DNA from: Erwinia sp. S63
Lineage (GTDB): Bacteria; Pseudomonadota; Gammaproteobacteria; Enterobacterales; Enterobacteriaceae
NCBI RefSeq assembly: GCF_016625195.1
Contig: NZ_JACVUP010000002.1
Location: 282,711-346,710, forward strand
Length of the DNA: 64,000 nucleotides
Direction: 5' to 3'
The position numbers and the translations under genes were made by a program. Below are positions 58,504 to 64,000 of the stretch, one piece after another (the first letter of the stretch is position 1; each line of letters begins with the position of its first letter). Under the pieces are notes generated by a model. The model had not been told where the DNA came from. It did not search any database and saw only the letters and a program-made list of their open reading frames with translations.

Positions 58504-59305
58504 TCCGCACCTGCAACAACGGATTCAGCAACAATGGCCGACGGCGCAAGCTGCCGGTCATTTTTTCGCGCTGCCGGGACTGAGTGGCAACAGCGTGCGG
58601 GTGAAAACCGAGCAGGGCGAACTGCTGGCCCGTCGTGCGCCGTTGCAAGCGATTCCGTTTGTTGATCGTCAGCGCGAATACCGGATATTAGGCAAAATGC
58701 GCGCGGTGCCTCTCGGGCCGACACCGCTGGATTGGCAACATCCCTGGCTTTTACAGAGCTGGTTGCCCGGTGATGTGTTGACGCCCTCGCAGTTCAATCA
58801 ACAGCGCGACGCGGTGCTTGCCTTACTGCATCGTTTACATCAGCAGCCGCTGACAGGCTATCGCCTGCGCCTGACGCCGCTGTTACAACATTACTGGCAG
58901 CTGTGTCAGCAACGCCACTGGCGCTGGCAGCACGCTCTACAGCGCTTGCTCAACCAGGGTGAACCCCGGCCGTTGCGCCTCGTACCGATTCATATGGATG
59001 TTCACGCCGGCAATGTGATTGCCACGCCAGATGGATTGCGTCTCATCGACTGGGAATATGCTGCTGATGGCGATGTGGCGCTGGAACTCGCGGCATTGTG
59101 TGCGGTCGATGGAGAACACCAAAGCGACTGGACTGCCGGATACGCGCAGCGCAGCCAGCTTGACGAAGCGACATTGAAGCGGCATATGCGGCGCTGGCAG
59201 CCGTGGCTGCATCTGCTGATGGCGAGCTGGTATCAGCTGCGTGCTGAGCAGAGCGGTGACCCTCATTTGCAACAGCTAGCGCAGGCCAGCTGGCAGGATC
59301 TCTAA
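58484..59305 (+). CDS. thiK: Thiamine kinase ThiK
   Basis: 273 residues (E. coli 274). Phosphorylates thiamine in the salvage route; aminoglycoside-phosphotransferase/choline-kinase fold. LPGLSGNSVRVKTEQGELLARRAP corresponds to the nucleotide loop, PLRLVPIHMDVHAGNVI holds the catalytic Asp (HMDVHAGN), and RLIDWEYAADGDVALELAAL the metal-binding Asp. The N-terminal third differs much from E. coli. No good ribosome binding site is seen; the ATG at 58484, inside lpoB, is the likeliest start, with GTG 58463 as the alternative. Confidence 0.88.
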   Translation: MVLLNPDPHLQQRIQQQWPTAQAAGHFFALPGLSGNSVRVKTEQGELLARRAPLQAIPFVDRQREYRILGKMRAVPLGPTPLDWQHPWLLQSWLPGDVLTPSQFNQQRDAVLALLHRLHQQPLTGYRLRLTPLLQHYWQLCQQRHWRWQHALQRLLNQGEPRPLRLVPIHMDVHAGNVIATPDGLRLIDWEYAADGDVALELAALCAVDGEHQSDWTAGYAQRSQLDEATLKRHMRRWQPWLHLLMASWYQLRAEQSGDPHLQQLAQASWQDL

Positions 59306-59320
59306 CTCAGGATTGAAACC

Positions 59321-60364
59321 ATGACCATGAATACCCCCGGCCCATTGATGCTGGATGTAGAAAGCTACGAACTCGACGCCGAAGAGCGCGAGATTCTAAA
59401 GCATCCGCTGGTGGGCGGACTGATTCTGTTTGCCCGCAACTTCCACGATGTCGATCAGCTGGCGGAACTGGTGCGCCAGATTCGCGCCGCCTCGCGCAAT
59501 CGCTTAGTGGTTGCGGTGGATCAGGAAGGCGGACGGGTGCAGCGCTTCCGTGATGGCTTTACCAAACTCCCGGCGATGCAATCTTTTGCCGCCTTGCACG
59601 ATATCGCCACCGCGGGTGAAGTAGCGCAGCAAGCGGGCTGGCAGATGGCCGCGGAAATGATTGCCATGGATATCGACATCAGCTTTGCGCCGGTGCTGGA
59701 TATCGGCCACATCAGCGCGGCGATTGGCGACCGTTCCTTCCACGAAGATCCGGCGATTGCATTGCAAATCGCCCGTCGCTTTATCAACGGCATGCACGAA
59801 GCGGGTATGAAAACCACCGGCAAACATTTCCCCGGCCACGGTGCAGTGAGTGCTGACTCCCACAAAGAGACCCCGCGCGACCCGCGTGATGCCGCCACAC
59901 TGCGCCAGCAAGATATGGCGATCTTTAAGCAGTTGATTGATGAGCAACTGCTGGATGCCGTGATGCCTGCGCATGTTATCTATACTGAGATCGATCCGTT
60001 ACCTGCCAGCGGCTCGCCTTATTGGCTGCAAACCGTGCTGCGTAAAGAACTCGGTTTTAACGGGGTGATTTTCTCCGACGATCTGTCGATGGAAGGCGCC
60101 GCGGTAATGGGCAGTTATGCTGAGCGTGCGCAGCAATCGCTCAATGCGGGCTGCGATATGATCCTGGTGTGTAATCAGCGTGCTGGTGCGGTAAGTGTGC
60201 TGGATAACTTGACGCCGATCCAGGCGGAGCGTGTCACGCAGTTATACCATCAGGGACGTTACACTCGAGAATCACTGCAATCCAGTGAACGCTGGAAGCA
60301 GAATCATCACCAGCTGAGCGCGTTACAGGATCGCTGGCTGGAGCATAAAGCGTCGGGCAGATAA
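59321..60364 (+). CDS. nagZ: Beta-N-acetylhexosaminidase NagZ
   Basis: 347 residues (E. coli 341). Cytosolic GH3 enzyme that removes GlcNAc from anhydro-muropeptides during wall recycling, producing the AmpR ligand where ampC is present. [46 protein letters not shown], the mobile loop [18 protein letters not shown] with the His-Asp dyad, and the nucleophile Asp in [13 protein letters not shown] are all visible. AGGA is 8 bases before the ATG. Confidence 0.97.
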   Translation: MTMNTPGPLMLDVESYELDAEEREILKHPLVGGLILFARNFHDVDQLAELVRQIRAASRNRLVVAVDQEGGRVQRFRDGFTKLPAMQSFAALHDIATAGEVAQQAGWQMAAEMIAMDIDISFAPVLDIGHISAAIGDRSFHEDPAIALQIARRFINGMHEAGMKTTGKHFPGHGAVSADSHKETPRDPRDAATLRQQDMAIFKQLIDEQLLDAVMPAHVIYTEIDPLPASGSPYWLQTVLRKELGFNGVIFSDDLSMEGAAVMGSYAERAQQSLNAGCDMILVCNQRAGAVSVLDNLTPIQAERVTQLYHQGRYTRESLQSSERWKQNHHQLSALQDRWLEHKASGR

Positions 60365-60403
60365 GCGTCACTGCCCGGATGTCATTCCACGCTGAGGATA
60401 ATC

Positions 60404-60946
60404 ATGATCATTTATCTGCACGGTTTTGATTCCAACAGTCCGGGCAACCACGAAAAGGTGCTGCAGCTGCAGTTTATTGACCCGGACGTCAGACTCATCA
60501 GTTACAGCACGCTGCATCCTAAACATGACATGCAGTTTCTGTTGAAAGAGTGCGATAAATTGCTGCAGCAGGGCGGTGATGCGCATCCGCTGATTTGTGG
60601 GGTAGGTCTTGGCGGTTACTGGGCCGAGCGCATCGGTTTTCTCTGCGGTATGCGCCAGGTGATCTTCAATCCCAACCTGTTTCCGTTTGAGAACATGGAA
60701 GGCAAGATTGATCGCCCGGAAGAGTATCTGGATATCGCCACTAAGTGCGTCAGTGATTTCCGCGAAAAAAATCGCGACCGCTGCCTGACCATTTTGTCCC
60801 GTCACGACGAAGCGCTGGATAATCAGCGCACGGCCGCGCAGTTGCATCCCTTTTATGAAATCGTTTGGGATGAACAGGCCAGCCACAAATTCAAGAACAT
60901 CTCGCCGCATTTGCAACGCATTAAAGCCTTCAAATCCCTTGCCTGA
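60404..60946 (+). CDS. ycfP: YcfP, alpha/beta-hydrolase-like protein (UPF0227)
   Basis: 180 residues, as in E. coli. [22 protein letters not shown] looks like an alpha/beta hydrolase strand and oxyanion region, and [18 protein letters not shown] supplies an Asp. The usual nucleophile elbow GxSxG reads [10 protein letters not shown], without a Ser, as it does in E. coli, so hydrolase activity is doubtful. It follows nagZ by 39 bases. Confidence 0.93.
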   Translation: MIIYLHGFDSNSPGNHEKVLQLQFIDPDVRLISYSTLHPKHDMQFLLKECDKLLQQGGDAHPLICGVGLGGYWAERIGFLCGMRQVIFNPNLFPFENMEGKIDRPEEYLDIATKCVSDFREKNRDRCLTILSRHDEALDNQRTAAQLHPFYEIVWDEQASHKFKNISPHLQRIKAFKSLA

Positions 60947-61010
60947 GCCACCCCGCGCCGTGTGATGCGGCGCACAAAACGTTTAACATTCTGATAATGC
61001 TGTTGAAAGA

Positions 61011-61024
61011 TTGATGTACATCAA
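61011..61024 (+). promoter_or_regulatory. FNR box of ndh
   Basis: TTGATGTACATCAA is a perfect match to the FNR consensus TTGAT-N4-ATCAA. It lies 135-148 bases upstream of the ndh start, consistent with oxygen-dependent repression of ndh known in E. coli. Confidence 0.92.
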
Positions 61025-61158
61025 TTTTCTTATGATATGTCGTTAGCGCCGTGATATTCTGCCCTCAGCTCGCGATTTAACGTCGCCAACCCTATGTTTA
61101 TTAAGGTTTTTAGTAACCATTAATTAACTATTGGTTTACAACTTTGAGGGGGTCTTTG

Positions 61159-62463
61159 TTGACTACATCTATGGAAAAAATCGTCATTATTGGCGGTGGT
61201 GCCGGCGGCTTAGAGCTGGCAACACAGCTCGGTCATAAGCTGGGTCGGAATAAGAAAGCCGAGATTATTCTCGTCGATCGTAACCACAGCCATCTGTGGA
61301 AGCCGTTGTTGCATGAAGTGGCCACCGGTTCGATGGACGAAGGAATTGATGCGCTGAGCTATCTGGCGCACGCGCGTAATCACGGTTTCCAGTTCCAGCT
61401 GGGATCGCTGACGCAAATCAATCGTGAAACTAAAACCATCGAGCTGGCGGAAATCCGCGATGCGAACGGTGAGTTGCTGGTGCCGCAGCGCGAGATGGCG
61501 TATGACCGTCTGGTGATGGCGCTGGGCAGTACCTCCAATGACTTCGGTACACCGGGCGTGAAAGATCACTGCATCTTCCTCGATAACCCGCATCAGGCTC
61601 GTCGTTTCCACAACGAAATGCTGAACCTGTTCCTGCGCTTCTCGGCCAGTGAAGGCAGCCTGGAAAAAGTGAACATTGCGATTGTCGGCGGCGGCGCCAC
61701 CGGCGTTGAATTGTCGGCTGAGCTGTATAATGCGGTGAAGCAACTGCACAGCTATGGCTACAAAGGCCTTGATAGCTCATCACTGAACGTGACGCTGGTA
61801 GAAGCCGGTGAGCGTATTCTGCCTGCCTTACCTCCGCGTATCTCTGCGGCCGCGCATCAGGAACTGACCAAGTTGGGTGTGCGTGTGCTGACGCAAACCA
61901 TGGTCACCAGCGCGACAGAAGAAGGGCTGAACACCAAAGGCGGCGAATTCATCAATGCCGACCTGATGGTGTGGGCTGCCGGTATCAAAGCACCGGACTT
62001 CATGAAAGAGATTGGTGGGCTGGAAACCAACCGTATCAATCAGCTGGTGGTGAAAGACACTCTGCAAACCACGCTGGATGATGACATCTACGCGATTGGT
62101 GACTGCGCTTCCTGCGCACTGCCGGGCGGCGGTTTTGTGCCACCGCGTGCGCAGTCTGCACACCAGATGGCTTCACGCGCGCTGGAAAACATTCTGGCGC
62201 AACGCAAAGGCAAGCCGCTGAAAGCCTATGTCTATAAAGATCACGGTTCACTGGTGTCGCTGTCCCGCTTCACCACCGTGGGTAGCCTGATGGGTAATCT
62301 GATGCGCGGGTCGATGATGGTAGAAGGGCGCATTGCGCGTTTCGTCTACATCTCTCTATATCGCATGCACCAGATTGCGCTCCATGGATACTTCAAAACT
62401 GGCCTGATGATGCTGGTCGGTAGCCTGAACCGCGTGCTGCGTCCTCGCCTCAAGCTGCACTGA
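61159..62463 (+). CDS. ndh: NADH dehydrogenase II
   Basis: 434 residues, the same as E. coli. Non-proton-pumping NADH:quinone oxidoreductase. FAD-binding [43 protein letters not shown]-binding [27 protein letters not shown], and a second FAD segment [11 protein letters not shown]. The C-terminal amphipathic part [32 protein letters not shown] attaches it to the membrane. TTG at 61159 with GAGGGGG upstream is chosen; E. coli ndh also begins with TTG. FNR control is likely. Confidence 0.97.
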   Translation: MTTSMEKIVIIGGGAGGLELATQLGHKLGRNKKAEIILVDRNHSHLWKPLLHEVATGSMDEGIDALSYLAHARNHGFQFQLGSLTQINRETKTIELAEIRDANGELLVPQREMAYDRLVMALGSTSNDFGTPGVKDHCIFLDNPHQARRFHNEMLNLFLRFSASEGSLEKVNIAIVGGGATGVELSAELYNAVKQLHSYGYKGLDSSSLNVTLVEAGERILPALPPRISAAAHQELTKLGVRVLTQTMVTSATEEGLNTKGGEFINADLMVWAAGIKAPDFMKEIGGLETNRINQLVVKDTLQTTLDDDIYAIGDCASCALPGGGFVPPRAQSAHQMASRALENILAQRKGKPLKAYVYKDHGSLVSLSRFTTVGSLMGNLMRGSMMVEGRIARFVYISLYRMHQIALHGYFKTGLMMLVGSLNRVLRPRLKLH

Positions 62464-62470
62464 TGATTTC

Positions 62471-62491
62471 CGGGCGGTTAACGGCCGCCCG
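62471..62491 (+). terminator. Hairpin after ndh
   Basis: CGGGCGG and CCGCCCG flank a 7-base loop, 8 bases past the ndh stop, with no T-run. It is a weak or Rho-assisted stop candidate. I see nothing else definite in the gap 62464-62759 apart from the ycfJ ribosome binding site GGAGG. Confidence 0.45.
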
Positions 62492-62759
62492 ATGCCGCTC
62501 TGCCTGCCGTAACCCGCTGAAAAACGACAGTTCAGCTTAAGGTTACGGTGTTATTTCAGCTTCTCTCAGAACTCTCCGAAAAACTGGCCCTGACGGGTTT
62601 CCGCTGCGTTTCCTCCATTAATCTGATGTTGCAATTACGGACCATCTGTAAAACTTATATCCACAAACACGGCGCGGCGCGCACGCCGGTTATGCCTCGG
62701 CTACACAGGATTTCGTAGCGGCAGGAATGCGCGGTAACAACATTCAGGAGGACATTCCT

Positions 62760-63302
62760 GTGAATAAATCAATGTTAGCGGGTATCGGTATCGGCGTAGC
62801 AGCAGCGTTAGGGGTTGCCGCAGTCGCCAGCATGGATGTCTTTGATCGCGGCCCGCAGTATGCACAGGTTCTCTCGGCTACGCCGATTAAAGAGAGCATT
62901 AAACAACCGCGACAGGAGTGTCGCAATGTGACGCTAACGCATCGTCGTCCAGTACAGGATGAGAACCGCATCGCTGGTTCAGTGCTGGGTGCAGTGGCGG
63001 GCGGCGTGCTCGGTCACCAGTTTGGTGGCGGTCGTGGGCGCGATGTCGCAACGGTAGCGGGCGCGCTGGCGGGCGGTTACGGTGGTAACCAGGTGCAGGG
63101 TGCAATGCAGGATCGTGATACCTACACCACCAACGAGCAGCGTTGCAAAACCGTTTATGACAAACAGGAAAAAATGCTGGGTTATGATGTGACCTATAAA
63201 ATAGGCGACCAGCAGGGCAAAATCCGCATGGAAAATGACCCTGGCACCCGCATTCCGCTCGACCGTAATGGTCAGCTGATCCTGAATTCGAATCAGGCCT
63301 GA
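62760..63302 (+). CDS. ycfJ: YcfJ, glycine-zipper outer-membrane/periplasmic protein
   Basis: 180 residues (E. coli 179), nearly identical at the start (NKSMLAGIGIGVAAALGVAAVASMDVFDRGPQYAQV). One N-terminal hydrophobic segment is followed by a glycine-zipper region (GSVLGAVAGGVLGHQFGGGRGRDVATVAGALAGGYGGNQVQG) and a C-terminal domain YDVTYKIGDQQGKIRMENDPGTRIPLDRNGQLIL. The function is unknown. GTG at 62760 with GGAGG upstream is chosen over an ATG at 62727, in agreement with E. coli. Confidence 0.93.
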   Translation: MNKSMLAGIGIGVAAALGVAAVASMDVFDRGPQYAQVLSATPIKESIKQPRQECRNVTLTHRRPVQDENRIAGSVLGAVAGGVLGHQFGGGRGRDVATVAGALAGGYGGNQVQGAMQDRDTYTTNEQRCKTVYDKQEKMLGYDVTYKIGDQQGKIRMENDPGTRIPLDRNGQLILNSNQA

Positions 63303-63334
63303 TTGGGTAAAGACACGTCACAGCAGCAGTAACG

Positions 63335-63361
63335 AAAAAAGCGCCGTAAGGCGCTTTTTTT
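63335..63361. terminator. Two-way intrinsic terminator between ycfJ and mfd
   Basis: AAAAAAGCGCC, GTAA loop and GGCGCTTTTTTT give U-tracts on both strands, between convergent ycfJ and mfd. Confidence 0.92.
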
Positions 63362-63459
63362 ATGGCTCAAACACCGTCACGGCGTGAAGTGTGGCGCGCA
63401 GCGCAAGCCATGCTCATTGCCGCGCAATCTAGTCCACAATGCCGTGACGCAAGGGCGGG

Positions 63460-64000
63460 TTAAATCCGGTTCTTCGCCAGCTCGGCAATAAAGCCCTGCA
63501 CCCACTCCATACGAACTTTACGCTCCTCCAAATCGCGGGTGAACTTCAGACGCGTTGGGCCATCCAGTTTCCACTGTTTGGGATCTTTCTGTAGCAGGCC
63601 AATCAACCAGCCGGGATCAACCTGATTCTGTGGCGCGAACTCGAAGAATCCACCTTTATCACTGGCTTCGATTTTACGCACCCCAAGCGCCCGCGCCACC
63701 AGGCGTAGTCCGGCGACATCCAGCAGGTTACGCGCCGCATCTGGCAATTTGCCGAAACGGTCAATCATCTCCACTTTTAGTTCAGCCAGCTCTTGTTCAT
63801 CGCTCGCCGACGCCACGCGTTTATACAGTGACAGGCGAGTGTTCACATCCGGGATAAAATCATCCGGTAGCAGGGCAGGCATGCGCAGTTCGATTTCGGT
63901 CTGATTGCTGGTGAGATCTTCCAGCGACGGCTCGCGCCCGGCTTTCAGTGCATCCACGGCGTTTTCCAGCAGCTCCATATACAGCGTGAAGCCGATGGTT
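63460..64000 (-). CDS. mfd: Transcription-repair coupling factor Mfd, C-terminal end (5' part outside window)
   Basis: The frame is open to the window edge, so the gene continues beyond 64000. The visible last 179 residues begin TIGFTLYMELLENAVDALKAG and include RMPALLPDDFIPDVNTRLSLYKRVASA and PGWLIGLLQKDPKQWKLDGPTRLKF, the C-terminal TRCF domain (D7), which keeps Mfd self-inhibited and touches UvrA-binding domain 2. In E. coli Mfd removes stalled RNA polymerase and recruits UvrA. The motor domains are not in the window. Confidence 0.95.
   Translation of the reverse strand, partial: TIGFTLYMELLENAVDALKAGREPSLEDLTSNQTEIELRMPALLPDDFIPDVNTRLSLYKRVASASDEQELAELKVEMIDRFGKLPDAARNLLDVAGLRLVARALGVRKIEASDKGGFFEFAPQNQVDPGWLIGLLQKDPKQWKLDGPTRLKFTRDLEERKVRMEWVQGFIAELAKNRI

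Noticed and set aside
1..64000. tRNA, rRNA, phage or insertion-sequence genes
   Set aside because: No cloverleaf-like segments, rRNA sequence, transposase, integrase or terminal inverted repeats of IS type were recognised on reading both strands.

Overview
The window looks like chromosomal backbone of a gamma-proteobacterium of the order Enterobacterales, most probably an Erwiniaceae member close to Pantoea or Erwinia. From clsC to mfd the gene order follows the Escherichia coli map segment clsC-opgCGH ... flg ... rne ... fab ... ptsG ... ndh-ycfJ ... mfd almost gene for gene. Most proteins are near E. coli length and strongly similar to it. The departures are local. ymdB is absent beside clsC and a glycosidase-like gene lies there instead. 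mdtG is missing between msyB and lpxL. The fhuE position between ptsG and hinT holds a pectin/rhamnogalacturonan-type operon. yceO and bhsA are absent. These are identifications from remembered family sequences; no database search was run.

Layout. 1-8.0 kb: end-truncated GH-A-like glycosidase, cardiolipin synthase C, and the osmoregulated periplasmic glucan genes opgC and opgGH. 8.1-9.7 kb: yceK-like lipoprotein, msyB, an 88-aa Cys/His protein and an AT-rich gene-poor stretch. 9.7-22.1 kb: housekeeping genes lpxL, trhO, yceIJ, solA, bssS, a small coiled-coil gene, dinI (with LexA box), pyrC (with PurR box and a leader able to mask the ribosome binding site), yceB, grxB, mdtH, rimJ, yceH and mviM. 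22.3-35.4 kb: murJ and the flagellar cluster flgN-flgM-flgA / flgBCDEFGHIJ / flgKL, with a FlhDC-like box and two clear sigma-28 promoters. 35.7-41.3 kb: RNase E (long, Arg- and Ala-rich tail), rluC, yceF. 41.5-52.0 kb: yceD-rpmF-plsX-fabHDG-acpP-fabF-pabC-mltG-tmk-holB-ycfH, the ribosome/fatty-acid/envelope/replication cluster. 52.3-57.0 kb: ptsG with conserved CRP, Mlc and SgrS sites, a 111-bp palindromic element, and a GH105 hydrolase plus GPH sugar transporter operon behind a KdgR-like operator. 57.2-64 kb: hinT, ycfL, lpoB, thiK, nagZ, ycfP, ndh (with FNR box), ycfJ and the C-terminal end of mfd.

How the parts work together. The flagellar block gives the rod, hook, rings and junction together with FlgM/FlgN timing control. 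The fab block makes acyl-ACP for lipid synthesis, which LpxL and ClsC also draw on. OpgC/G/H, LpxL, MurJ, LpoB, MltG and NagZ shape the envelope. The GH105/transporter operon probably imports and trims unsaturated pectic oligomers, as expected of a plant-associated bacterium. I found no CRISPR array, phage, insertion sequence, tRNA or rRNA. I do not see a convincing wholly new system. The best leads are the KdgR-like/GH105 operon, the 111-bp nested palindrome, the msyB-lpxL interval with the Cys/His protein, and the glycosidase-like gene with Gln where an acid/base Glu is expected.
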